Below, piece by piece: positions 41,407 through 50,756 of a DNA stretch of 64,000 nt; within the stretch, counting starts at the first letter, position 1, and each line of letters starts with the position of its first letter. Made by a program: the position numbers and the translations under genes. The notes beneath the pieces are model-generated. The model made no database searches. It was given only the letters and a program-made list of their open reading frames with translations, and was not told the origin of the DNA. This stretch comes from Tsuneonella flava (GTDB lineage Bacteria > Pseudomonadota > Alphaproteobacteria > Sphingomonadales > Sphingomonadaceae): the NCBI RefSeq assembly GCF_002870965.1, contig NZ_PHSO01000005.1, positions 558,001 through 622,000 on the forward strand, given 5' to 3'.

Positions 41407-42134
41407 TGGAAGGCGTGGTTCGCCGGAAGCCGCCTGAAGAGGGCGAAAGCTATTTCATGTCTATGACGGACATGATGGTCGGCCTGCTTCTTATTTTCAT
41501 CATCCTGTTGGCCTACTTTGCCCTCAATCTGCAGACCAAGACCGAAGAGCTGACCGGCGCGAACAGGACCCGCGCCGAGATCCTCAACGATCTGCAGCAG
41601 TCCTTGAAAGACCGAGGGCTCCAGGTAGAAATCGACACAAAGACCGGAGTTCTGAGGCTCCCTGACGATGTCCTGTTCGACAAAGGCCAATGGGAACTGA
41701 CGGAGAGGGGGCAGGCCGCCATCAGCAAAGTTGCCAGCGCCATGGTTGAGGTCCTGCCGTGTTATACCGCCTCCGATCTTTGCGAAGGCGAACGCTCGCC
41801 GCATTTGATCGATGCTGTCTTTGTCGAGGGGCACACGGACTCCGACGTCATGTCTGGTGGCATGAACAACTATGGACTTTCGGTGCGCCGGGCAGAGACG
41901 ACCTTCACCATGCTCCAGCGCAACCAACCGGCCCTTCGCGGTTTTCTCAATAGACCGGCGGGAGAGGACGGCTCGGCACCGATCCTAAGTCTGAGCGGCT
42001 ACGGTCCCGACCGTCCCGTCGATCGTGGAGATTCCGAAGAAGCCAAGAAGCGTAATCGTCGGATCGACTTGCGCTTCCTGATGACGACGCCAAGCGCCGG
42101 CCTCGACCGCGATATTTTGAGGCAGGAGCAATGA
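41406..42134 (+). CDS. zorB: Zorya system subunit ZorB (MotB/OmpA-like)
   Basis: A 242-residue protein with a short N-terminal cytoplasmic stretch and one membrane helix (about residues 22-41, TDMMVGLLLIFIILLAYF) whose Asp22 is the expected proton-carrying residue. A periplasmic OmpA/MotB domain follows (VFVEGHTDSDV, then LSVRRAETTF and LSGYGPDRPVDRGDSEEAKKRNRRIDLRF) and binds peptidoglycan. It pairs with ZorA as the stator-like motor. The stop overlaps the zorC ATG by 4 bp (ATGA). Confidence 0.9.
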   Translation: MEGVVRRKPPEEGESYFMSMTDMMVGLLLIFIILLAYFALNLQTKTEELTGANRTRAEILNDLQQSLKDRGLQVEIDTKTGVLRLPDDVLFDKGQWELTERGQAAISKVASAMVEVLPCYTASDLCEGERSPHLIDAVFVEGHTDSDVMSGGMNNYGLSVRRAETTFTMLQRNQPALRGFLNRPAGEDGSAPILSLSGYGPDRPVDRGDSEEAKKRNRRIDLRFLMTTPSAGLDRDILRQEQ

Positions 42135-43537
42135 GTTCGCTGCGGTCTGCAATCGCGAGAATGGAGGCCCTGGCATCGGCTGGACTGGCTAAACCTCCGA
42201 CGACACAGCCTGAGTTGCAGCGACAATTGGCAAAGCTCGATGCATGTGTGGGCGAAGCAGAGCCCGTCATTGAGCTTAAGCCATTCCTGCGAGGAGCGGC
42301 CGATACCGGCGCAAACGGGTTAGCGCGGTTTCAGCTCAACAGGGTCCTGCGCGGCGCATGGTGCGACCCGGAGTTCGATGAGCTGGGTGTGGCGGCGCTC
42401 GAACGGGCCGATGTCGATCATCGGCGCAGTTCCGACCAGGCCGTGATCGATGGCTACCTTACCTATTTCCCGACAGGCCGCTCGATCATGCCAATGCTAG
42501 CAGAAGCTGCATCCCGCGCTGCCGTTCGGCATGACTGGGCATGGCGCGAGCGCGGCGCACGGTGGCATCTGTTCAAGCCGCAGATGGGACCAGCCAAAGT
42601 GGCGCGCGATTTTGTTACACGCGATGCAGACGGCATTTTCCATCTGATGCGCGAGACAGGTCTTGGCGCAAACCTTGCGGCGAGCGGGTTTGGTCAGGCA
42701 ACTTTCGCCGAGACCTGCAAGGCAACCGCACAGCTTCAGCCTGCAGAAGCAGTCGGCCCGCAGCGCAGTATCCTGCGTATGTTTGATACAGAAGCGCAGG
42801 CGGGACAGTTGGAACTGGTTGTCCGCGCCCTGCTAGAACCCTGGATCAGGACCAAACCCGAACCCGAGCATCGAAAGGCAATTTCCGAGTTTCTGCTCGA
42901 TCAGGTGGGTGATCCGCGTCTCCAGCGTACCCGGTGGGGCAGGATCGTACGATCGCTCGCCGAGTCGATCGGTGAAGAGCGTGCGCGCGAGGTCACTCAG
43001 GTGTTCAAGCGCTGGCTTACCGAAGTCGCCATGCGCGAGTTCTTCCGCGCCATCGCGAAGACCACGGATCGGCCTGATCAGTGGAAGCAACGAGAAGCGT
43101 TTTGGATTGCATACCTTGATGAAGGATTGGTCACCGACGCATGGCCCGCGCTGGGATCACGCGCGAAATATCAAATCGATTCTCTTATTCGCCAGAGTGG
43201 CGAACGACCAGAATACGGTCAAATTCGAGGAGGTCCCTCCCAGTCTTCATCCATCATCATGCAGATAGGCGATCTGCGCATATCGGAATGGAGCGATAAC
43301 GGATCCTGCCGCTTCTGGAGTGACACCGATCCCGGAGCTCCGAAACTCTACGCAAAGGTCTACGACGGCGGGAAGCTGCGGACCACCAGCGGACGGTCGG
43401 ATTTCGAGTATGAGTCCCATATCCCAGCGAGTCCTGGATGGGAAGGCAAGTTCGCCGGTATCATCCATCGCCGGACATCAATCGCGCATCCTCGTTTCGG
43501 GAGAGGCCGGGGCCGCAACTGGAATGATCGATGGTAA
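42131..43537 (+). CDS. zorC: Zorya type I subunit ZorC (EH-signature domain)
   Basis: A 468-residue cytoplasmic protein. The central helical region has FLLDQVGDPRLQRTRWGRI and the WLTEVAMREFFRAI segment expected of the EH-signature family that defines ZorC, followed by a C-terminal part ending HPRFGRGRGRNWNDRW. ZorC binds DNA in studied type I systems and acts with ZorD after motor activation. Identity rests mainly on gene order between zorB and a SNF2 helicase. The gene overlaps zorB by 4 bp and zorD by 7 bp. Confidence 0.82.
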   Translation: MSSLRSAIARMEALASAGLAKPPTTQPELQRQLAKLDACVGEAEPVIELKPFLRGAADTGANGLARFQLNRVLRGAWCDPEFDELGVAALERADVDHRRSSDQAVIDGYLTYFPTGRSIMPMLAEAASRAAVRHDWAWRERGARWHLFKPQMGPAKVARDFVTRDADGIFHLMRETGLGANLAASGFGQATFAETCKATAQLQPAEAVGPQRSILRMFDTEAQAGQLELVVRALLEPWIRTKPEPEHRKAISEFLLDQVGDPRLQRTRWGRIVRSLAESIGEERAREVTQVFKRWLTEVAMREFFRAIAKTTDRPDQWKQREAFWIAYLDEGLVTDAWPALGSRAKYQIDSLIRQSGERPEYGQIRGGPSQSSSIIMQIGDLRISEWSDNGSCRFWSDTDPGAPKLYAKVYDGGKLRTTSGRSDFEYESHIPASPGWEGKFAGIIHRRTSIAHPRFGRGRGRNWNDRW

Positions 43538-46500
43538 CGACCAAGTTCATTGCCACACAGAACGAGGACGGCGGTGAGACGATTGCGCTTCTCCGCGAGC
43601 AGCCAGGTGGGCTTTTCCGGCGAGCATCAAGCGAAATTGTGCCGGTCTCGGAGTGGCCTAGAGTAGCCCCCGAAGCTGGGCAGGCCGCTCTGGCGCTGGC
43701 CCGAGCTCTCGATAACGATGGTCAGATCAGCGAGGAGGCGGAAGGCATAGTCCTTCCACCGCAGATCGTTGCACGGCTCGATGAAGCCGACGCATTCGCC
43801 CTCGGCCTTCCTCCGGCTACATCAATAACCCTTCAGCTCAACTCGGGAGGTTCGCTCGCTGAAGGAACAATCAAAGTCGATACGAAATGGGTCCGCCGCG
43901 GTGGTCTGCCGGTTCGAGCCGACATCGCTGGCGCGCGTCTGCGAGAGGGCGGGCGTGTGGGACGAATTCCCGAGCCGATCTATTCGGCCTTCCAGGCCGC
44001 ACTTGCAGTCAATGCGGCTGATGATCCCGATCAGCGCCGTGCTGCCTTTGCCGAGCTACGTTCGACGCTCGGAGATGACATCGGCACCGGCATCGAGGCA
44101 GATGGCTTTCTCGAGCGTGTCCGGATTGCCTATGCCGCCAATTTTTCACTCAACGCAAAGACCGACCATGGACGTTTCGACTTCGACCCCGTCCTCTTCT
44201 CGAGAAACGTAAGCGAGAGCGCTGAGGGTGACCTGGTCGACGAAGAAGAAGCGTCGCTGCTTACCCCGCAGGACAATCAGCATTTTCAGCGCCGGTTCCG
44301 GGGTCAGGACGGCGGGCGGCGAAGCTATCTGCTTTCCGACGGAACGCTCCTTTTTCTTGACCCGATGCTGGGCAAGGCCCTCGACATCGTGCGCGCAAAG
44401 CAGGTGGGCACCTCACAGGAAAAGCGCGAATTCCTGCGTTCGCCGCAACGTATCCTGCGTGAGGAGCTCAAGCTTGACGCGGCAGGCGATGACGAGGCAG
44501 CTGATCGTCTCTTCATCGAGACTCAGCAGTTTTCCGAGAGGGTCAGCGGGATCGAGGTCTGGCAAAAGCCGGTCCTACCCTGGATCAAACCCAAGCCGAA
44601 CAGCTGGCTGCCCGAAGGGTTTGGATTGCGGATCGGGGATCCGCCCGACGCGCGTCATGTCGAGTTGGCTCCTGGTGAAGCTGAAACGATCGCAAGCGAA
44701 GTCGAGACAGCGATTGACGCAGGCAAGGAGACGATCGCCTGGCGCGACGAAAGCATCCCCGCGACGCCTGCAACCCTGCAGGCCGCGCGAGCAATTGCAG
44801 ACCTCGAACGTGAGATCGCTGATGAGGTCGAGGGACGCGCCTCGGACAGAACCGAACGCGAGAGCGTCGATATCTTCTTCCTTCAGGTCGGAGAGAATTT
44901 TGAGCAGCTGGACTACGCGCGGCTGCCTCGTCCCGACGCTGAAGTGCAAGATTTCGCTGCTCCCGAGCTGCCCAAGGGACTGAGATCGGAACCCAAGCCT
45001 CACCAGGTGCAGGCGTTCGCATGGTTTACCGAGGCCTGGGAGCGCCGCATGCCGGGCGTCTTGCTCGCCGACGATATGGGGCTCGGAAAGACCTTCCAGG
45101 CGCTCATGTTCCTCCTGTGGCTGCGCAGCAAAACGCCTCACCCGAAGCCCGTCTTGATTGTCGCGCCCACAGGTCTTCTGCGGAATTGGCAAGCCGAGCT
45201 TTCTCTGCACATCGAAGCAGAGCTCATGGGGCCTGTTGTCGAGGCGTTCGGTGCCAACCTGCGCAATTTCCGTCTCGAGGCTGGGAGCGACATTCGCGGG
45301 GGAACCTCGCGTCTCGACGTGTCCGAATGGAATGACGCCGGGATCGTCCTGACGACCTACGAAACAATGCGCGATTATCACATGAGCTTCGCGCGCATTC
45401 CGTTCGCTGCAATCGTTTACGATGAAATACAGAAGCTCAAGAATCCTGCCAGCCAGATGACCCGCGCCGCAAAGGCGCTGAACGGCACAATCCAGATCGC
45501 TATGACGGGCACACCGGTCGAGAACCGGTTGCAGGACCTGTGGTCGATTGCCGATACGGTCTATCCAGGTTTTCTTGGCTCGAGCCGGGAATTCGAAAGC
45601 AGCTTCCCTGCGAACGATCTCGAGCGCCTTGGCGATCTCCAGCACCGTCTGATCGAGCGCGACAAAGAACTTCCGCCTTTCATGCTGCGCCGGATGAAGG
45701 ACGAAATCCTGACCGGGTTGCCGGAGAAGAAGGCCCGCAAATATCCGGTCGAGATGCCAACCGCGCAAGCGCAGGCCTACGACCTCGTGCTGGCCAGAGC
45801 GCGAGCGCTACGGGAAAGTGGCGAACAGGGTGCGATGCTCAAAGTGCTGCATATGCTGCGCGGTACATCGCTCCACCCGTCACCGCCGCGCGGAATTTCG
45901 AACATCGACGAGTACATCGGGCAATCTGCACGGCTGAAGAAGACCTTCGAAATCCTTGAGGAGGTCAGGCAGCGCGGCGAAAAGGCCCTGCTATTCTGCG
46001 AAGATCTCGAGATGCAGGCCTTCCTCGCGATGGCAATTCAGGAGCGCTTCGCGCTCGAGCGCCGCCCGATGTGCATCAGCGGGAAGGTTGCGGGCCATAA
46101 GCGCCAGGAGATGGTCACTGCCTTTCAGAGTTCGCCAGCCTCATTCGACGTTCTCATCCTGTCTCCCAAGGCTGGCGGCGTGGGGCTCACGATCACCGCT
46201 GCAAACAATGTGATCCATCTGTCCCGCTGGTGGAATCCGGCCGTTGAAGATCAGGCGACGGACCGCGCCTACCGGATCGGTCAGACCAGGCCGGTGACCA
46301 TTCACATCCCTATGGCTGTCCATCCGGACGAAGCGATCGGACCTTCAAGCTTCGACCAGCGTCTCGACGCCCTCATGGAGCGCAAGCGCTCGCTGAGCCG
46401 GGGTCTGCTCATGCCGCCGGAGAGCGATCGCGATGTAGAAGACCTGCTTTCCGATGTGCTCGACGGGCGCCCTGCAGAGAACCGTGATCGAAGTAGTGCG

Positions 46501-47346
46501 TATGCCGCCGCAGGGCAGGTGGACAAGGATATTCAGGACACCGATTACAGCGCGAGTGTTCGACAAGCAGAACCGCCTGCCCCGCCAGTCGCACAGCAGG
46601 AAATCGAAGAGCCGACGGGAGACGAGGAGAGTGCTCGCTCCCGCGGACCCGCGAGCGACAACACAGCGAGTTCCGCAAACCTTGATCCGGCTGCGGAGCA
46701 CGCGGCAGAACCAGGATTAGAAGAAGCGGCGCGCTCACAGTCTCACTCTGATCCTGGCGAGACAGCATCGAGCAATGCCGAGCGCAAAAACCGGCGCCCC
46801 ATCCTCTCTGTGCGTACTCCCGTCGAGGCGGCTGAAGCGCGCGTTCCTTTCGTTCAGCGGGTCGTGTTCGAACAATATGGACAACGCGACTGGACGATTT
46901 TCGAGCAGTACGCGCGCGACGCACGAATTGAACGGCTCGAAATCCAGGACCCCTATTGTTGCGCTGACGAGCAGGCTCGCGGGCGCCTCATCAATTTCAT
47001 CGGTCGCTTTGAACAGCTCGCTTCGGAAATCGCGGCCGTGCAAATCGTGACATTCGACGCCGATTCCGTGCAGACTCGTGACCCTGAAAGTACGCGTGAC
47101 CAGCGCCAGGACCTTGAAGATCGGTGGAACCGTATGCTGGCCTCCGTCCCCCTCCACCTCGCACAGAAGTCACGGCGGTCGGGCGGGGACCTGCACGATC
47201 GTTTCGTGAGGGCTAAACTGGAGAATGGCGATACCGTCATCTGGGATCTTGGACGGGGTATTGACGGTGTCATGAACGCGCGCTGGTCTTGCGTTGTGAA
47301 TGCTTTTTACGAGGGCTCGATTTCGACCTCTCGGGCAATGCACTGA
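43531..47346 (+). CDS. zorD: Zorya type I effector ZorD (SNF2-like helicase) with C-terminal PLD/MIT_C-like extension
   Basis: A 1271-residue protein. About residues 1-480 are a helical N-terminal region. The SNF2 motor has Walker A DDMGLGKTFQ (about 513), DEIQ (about 630), MTGTPVENR, and motif V-VI SPKAGGVGLTITAANNVIHL with ATDRAYRIGQTRPV (about 910). Residues 987-1085 are a disordered acidic linker. Residues 1085-1271 form a separate domain with ERLEIQDPYCC, VQIVTFDAD and DLHDRFVRAKLENGDTVIWDL, resembling the PLD-related MIT C-terminal fold. ZorD degrades or translocates phage DNA once activated. Druantia genes begin about 100 bp downstream. Confidence 0.88.
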   Translation: MVTTKFIATQNEDGGETIALLREQPGGLFRRASSEIVPVSEWPRVAPEAGQAALALARALDNDGQISEEAEGIVLPPQIVARLDEADAFALGLPPATSITLQLNSGGSLAEGTIKVDTKWVRRGGLPVRADIAGARLREGGRVGRIPEPIYSAFQAALAVNAADDPDQRRAAFAELRSTLGDDIGTGIEADGFLERVRIAYAANFSLNAKTDHGRFDFDPVLFSRNVSESAEGDLVDEEEASLLTPQDNQHFQRRFRGQDGGRRSYLLSDGTLLFLDPMLGKALDIVRAKQVGTSQEKREFLRSPQRILREELKLDAAGDDEAADRLFIETQQFSERVSGIEVWQKPVLPWIKPKPNSWLPEGFGLRIGDPPDARHVELAPGEAETIASEVETAIDAGKETIAWRDESIPATPATLQAARAIADLEREIADEVEGRASDRTERESVDIFFLQVGENFEQLDYARLPRPDAEVQDFAAPELPKGLRSEPKPHQVQAFAWFTEAWERRMPGVLLADDMGLGKTFQALMFLLWLRSKTPHPKPVLIVAPTGLLRNWQAELSLHIEAELMGPVVEAFGANLRNFRLEAGSDIRGGTSRLDVSEWNDAGIVLTTYETMRDYHMSFARIPFAAIVYDEIQKLKNPASQMTRAAKALNGTIQIAMTGTPVENRLQDLWSIADTVYPGFLGSSREFESSFPANDLERLGDLQHRLIERDKELPPFMLRRMKDEILTGLPEKKARKYPVEMPTAQAQAYDLVLARARALRESGEQGAMLKVLHMLRGTSLHPSPPRGISNIDEYIGQSARLKKTFEILEEVRQRGEKALLFCEDLEMQAFLAMAIQERFALERRPMCISGKVAGHKRQEMVTAFQSSPASFDVLILSPKAGGVGLTITAANNVIHLSRWWNPAVEDQATDRAYRIGQTRPVTIHIPMAVHPDEAIGPSSFDQRLDALMERKRSLSRGLLMPPESDRDVEDLLSDVLDGRPAENRDRSSAYAAAGQVDKDIQDTDYSASVRQAEPPAPPVAQQEIEEPTGDEESARSRGPASDNTASSANLDPAAEHAAEPGLEEAARSQSHSDPGETASSNAERKNRRPILSVRTPVEAAEARVPFVQRVVFEQYGQRDWTIFEQYARDARIERLEIQDPYCCADEQARGRLINFIGRFEQLASEIAAVQIVTFDADSVQTRDPESTRDQRQDLEDRWNRMLASVPLHLAQKSRRSGGDLHDRFVRAKLENGDTVIWDLGRGIDGVMNARWSCVVNAFYEGSISTSRAMH

Positions 47347-47444
47347 AAAACCTGACCTTCATCATTGATTATGAAGTAACGTTCAGAGATGTTGAGGTAA
47401 GTGAGGGTGTTGTCTGGCATCCATGATTGCGAGAGGTGCCGGGG

Positions 47445-50400
47445 GTGAGTGCGGGGATGGAAGGACGCGATTTCAAATCTGAAATCGACGCGGCGCAAAA
47501 CGACCCGGTTCGACTGCGCAAGATTGCCGATGACATTCACGCTAGCGGCGGCTCGCGTATCCTGATGATCCGCGCGATCCAGCTGGCCAGGGCAGCAGAT
47601 AGCGGACCGCATCCTTTGGGTAAGACTTGCGGGGATCTTGGTTTACCTCGCCCCACCGGACTGCCGCTTTACCGCTACAAGCTCGCACCGGGAATTTTTC
47701 AGCGGATCGAAGCGAAGCTTGCTGCCAATCTCGCATCTGACTTGCTGCGACCGTCACTAGCACCAGCTTTCGTCATGTGGGCGGCAGACTGGTTTCGGCG
47801 CTCCTACCAGGGCGGCATGCAGCGCTGGGCCGATATCGAAGCGGTTTTGAAGCTCCAACTCCCACAATCGGAATGGCGGGCACTTGCAGACCGCGGTTTC
47901 GATGCCTGGGGCGTTGAACCTCTTATCACGGCGCACGGAAACCAGCGTCTCTCCAATCTCGCGCGGCATGGGGGCTTTCCTGCAGCAGCAATCGCAGGCG
48001 GTGCGAGCTGGCCGCGTCGCTTCCTAGAGCGGGCAGTCGGTGAGCTGCTCGGGGCAGACATCCAGGACATCGCTAGCGCTGTCTCGATCTGCGAACGCAA
48101 CGAATATTTGCTTCCCTCAATCTGGCGCAGTCCGGAAATGCACGCAATCTGCGGGGAACTTGCCCTCAAGATCGTCGAGCTTCGTGCATTCATCGACAAG
48201 GAAGTGCCAGTTGACGGTCGCCCTTATTCGGCCCGGCTGGACCACGCTTACGAAGACTGGCGCGATGAACTGCCGATGACGCTCGACGGGGCAGCTGCGG
48301 GCCTCATCGATACGCTCCTTGAAGCCAGAAAGCTGACCGGAACAGGGAGCATCCGGGTCGGACGGTTGATGCGTTCGCAGGATGGTGAATGGCGCGAAAG
48401 TCTGGATTTCCATCTCGAAGGTCGCTGGGACGACAAGGATCGTGTGCTGTCCGCAGGTGAATATGTCCGGGTGTTTCTTCAGCCCTCGGGTGCCTTGGCG
48501 GACCGTATCTCCGGTCGGCTGGCTTACCTGGAGGTTGAATCAGGCAATTGCTGGATCGCGCGTGCTATGCGCAGCGAAGCTGCGATCGATTTTCCCTTGG
48601 ACCTCTCCGTCACCGCCGAATTCCATGCCCGCGGCGAAAGACTCGCCCAAAGCTTTGTCCTGCCGGGCGGCAAAGCGGTTGGGGATGGACTGCGGATATT
48701 CGAGCGGCGGACCGGAGACACGGAGCTAGGCACGTTTTCCCTTATCGGTCAGGGGTCAGGTGGTTATCGCGCCGAACCAGTCTTTGTCGATGTTCCGCAG
48801 GATTGGATGCTTCGCGGCAAGGACAGCAATACAGAGATCGAAGCCGAGGATTTTGCTTTTGCACCTGGTCGTTCGCTCTACCGCTGTGCTGGCCAGATCA
48901 TCGCCGAGAAGCCCAATGGCGACGCATTTCTGGTGCGGACGGGGCAGAGTGCAGATCGTAAGGATCGCCTGACCATAGTCGCCCAAGAGGCGACCGGTGT
49001 GCAGGCACCCGGCGGCGAACGGTTGATCAAACATCCGCTGCATGCAGAGGTCGAAGACGGGGTTTCCCGGCGCACTGCAATGCGCGGAGAGGTCGGCTGG
49101 CGGTTTGCAGGGGAAAGCGCCTGGCGCGATGATCTTGTCAACGCGGGCCCTGGACACTGCGAGTTCGCCTGGCTCGATGGAACGACCAAGCATGTTCGGG
49201 ACCGGACGAGTGCACTGGTTCTGCCGGTTGAATTCGCACTCAGCCAGCGGATCAATGCGGCCCATGCGGAAATCCTTTTGGAAGGTTGGACCGGAGAAGC
49301 GGTGCTCAGTGATGAAACGCCGATTGCGGACCATCGCTGGCGGGTGCGGATCGATCCGCCCCGACGCGCGCTGCTCGGCTTGCGCCTCACCCCAAGGCAT
49401 GGCTCCACTTTCGACCTCAATGTGCCTTTGCGATCGAAAGAATGGCTGACGACCTGGGATGGCGAACTTCTCAGGCGCGATACTGTCGTAGGCCTCGCCG
49501 ATCTTCGTGACACCGTTGCCCGCGCGCCGGGCCGTGCGATGCTGATGGGCGAAGTTGCCCATCACGCTGGAGCGTCGCTAGAGGCGAGTTGGAAGGTCGA
49601 TGTCGAACTGGGCCTGTCGGCTCTGCGCAACGATATTGCCGCCTTGATGCGGCCGCTCGGCATCGATGCCCAGGTCCGGCTCGACTTTCACAACGGCAGC
49701 AATGACAACTGGTACGTCACGGAATTCGGCAATTCTCTTGAGTGGGAACCTTCGGGAGGGCTGCGCCCGAAAACGGCCATTGTCGGCGAGGATGTCCGCG
49801 TTGGCGGCCGCTTTCTTGGTGCTCCCGAGAAAGAGGTGGATTTCGGTCCGTTTGACGGATTGCTTGGCGGCCTCGGAGGGCAATTGATCCAACTGCCACG
49901 ATTGCGCGGTCCATGGCTCGTCTATCTGCGCGAAGGTGCTCGCGTCCTCACGAGGCCAAAGTTTATCGACGGCGATCCGGTTCACGACGTTCCGCAACAC
50001 CGGCTCGGCCGGGCAATGGCACAGCCTCTTTTACAAGCGCGCGAGGACCTGGTGCGGCTGGCGGAGGAACTCGCTGCTGAGCCCATGTCTTCTGAAGCGA
50101 CTCAGACCATTCGTGCAGTCATGGATTTGGCGCTGTCGCTCAATGGCTTGCCTCCGCAGACGTTCGAAATCTTCAGCAAGTTTGAGATTACCGGTCCGCT
50201 TGCGCCGCTCCTTCTTTATCGCTGCGAGGAGCAACACCTCTCGACGATCCTCGAGCTGTTTGATGGCCTATGCTCAAGCTGGTCTCTTTTGCCGATCAAG
50301 GCCTGGGACGCTGCCTTTCAGGCTCAAGGCAATTATCTGGTCAGCCGGCTCGATGACCCTCAGTGGGCGTTGGCAAACATCACGGAACGTCAGAACGAAA

Positions 50401-50756
50401 TCGCGGCGCGTGCGCCGCAGCTTGCGCCACTCATTTGCCGGGACTTCTCGCCGCTCAGCTGGGAAGAGCTGCGCAACCACTTCACGAGCCACACAAGCGA
50501 GGGCATCAATATGGATGCCGGCGGCTTCAACCCTTTTCGGCCTGCTTACAGCGAGCTACTGCCAAGAGAGAACTTCGTCGAAGCGCTGATGCGGGTCTTC
50601 GATGCTCCTTTCGCCGCTGCACTTTCCGCTACCGGACGTGCTTCTCTCGAGAAGGAGCAAGTCCTGACCGTCAAGGACGTCGAACGACGTCACCCCAACT
50701 ACTTTGCCAAAGCCTTTGGCTATGCCCTTTCGGAGCTCAAGAATGGCCGCCAGTGA
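47445..50756 (+). CDS. druH: Druantia type III subunit DruH
   Basis: A protein of about 1103 residues with no recognised catalytic motif, which fits DruH, the partner of DruE in type III Druantia. It is soluble, with an N-terminal helical region (RLRKIADDIHASGGSRILMIRAIQLARAA) and a long mixed middle part containing beta-rich segments such as RWDDKDRVLSAGEYVRVFLQPSGAL and RVRIDPPRRALLGLRL. The call rests on size and on the immediate coupling to a 1987-residue DUF1998 helicase. The start is uncertain: GTG 47445, ATG 47457 or TTG 47427. The stop overlaps the druE start by 14 bp. Confidence 0.7.
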   Translation: MSAGMEGRDFKSEIDAAQNDPVRLRKIADDIHASGGSRILMIRAIQLARAADSGPHPLGKTCGDLGLPRPTGLPLYRYKLAPGIFQRIEAKLAANLASDLLRPSLAPAFVMWAADWFRRSYQGGMQRWADIEAVLKLQLPQSEWRALADRGFDAWGVEPLITAHGNQRLSNLARHGGFPAAAIAGGASWPRRFLERAVGELLGADIQDIASAVSICERNEYLLPSIWRSPEMHAICGELALKIVELRAFIDKEVPVDGRPYSARLDHAYEDWRDELPMTLDGAAAGLIDTLLEARKLTGTGSIRVGRLMRSQDGEWRESLDFHLEGRWDDKDRVLSAGEYVRVFLQPSGALADRISGRLAYLEVESGNCWIARAMRSEAAIDFPLDLSVTAEFHARGERLAQSFVLPGGKAVGDGLRIFERRTGDTELGTFSLIGQGSGGYRAEPVFVDVPQDWMLRGKDSNTEIEAEDFAFAPGRSLYRCAGQIIAEKPNGDAFLVRTGQSADRKDRLTIVAQEATGVQAPGGERLIKHPLHAEVEDGVSRRTAMRGEVGWRFAGESAWRDDLVNAGPGHCEFAWLDGTTKHVRDRTSALVLPVEFALSQRINAAHAEILLEGWTGEAVLSDETPIADHRWRVRIDPPRRALLGLRLTPRHGSTFDLNVPLRSKEWLTTWDGELLRRDTVVGLADLRDTVARAPGRAMLMGEVAHHAGASLEASWKVDVELGLSALRNDIAALMRPLGIDAQVRLDFHNGSNDNWYVTEFGNSLEWEPSGGLRPKTAIVGEDVRVGGRFLGAPEKEVDFGPFDGLLGGLGGQLIQLPRLRGPWLVYLREGARVLTRPKFIDGDPVHDVPQHRLGRAMAQPLLQAREDLVRLAEELAAEPMSSEATQTIRAVMDLALSLNGLPPQTFEIFSKFEITGPLAPLLLYRCEEQHLSTILELFDGLCSSWSLLPIKAWDAAFQAQGNYLVSRLDDPQWALANITERQNEIAARAPQLAPLICRDFSPLSWEELRNHFTSHTSEGINMDAGGFNPFRPAYSELLPRENFVEALMRVFDAPFAAALSATGRASLEKEQVLTVKDVERRHPNYFAKAFGYALSELKNGRQ

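Noticed and set aside
39481-42134. zorA/zorB as ordinary flagellar MotAB or TolQR/ExbBD
   Set aside because: The long helical ZorA tail, the absence of motility or import genes, and the adjoining zorC/zorD genes point to Zorya.
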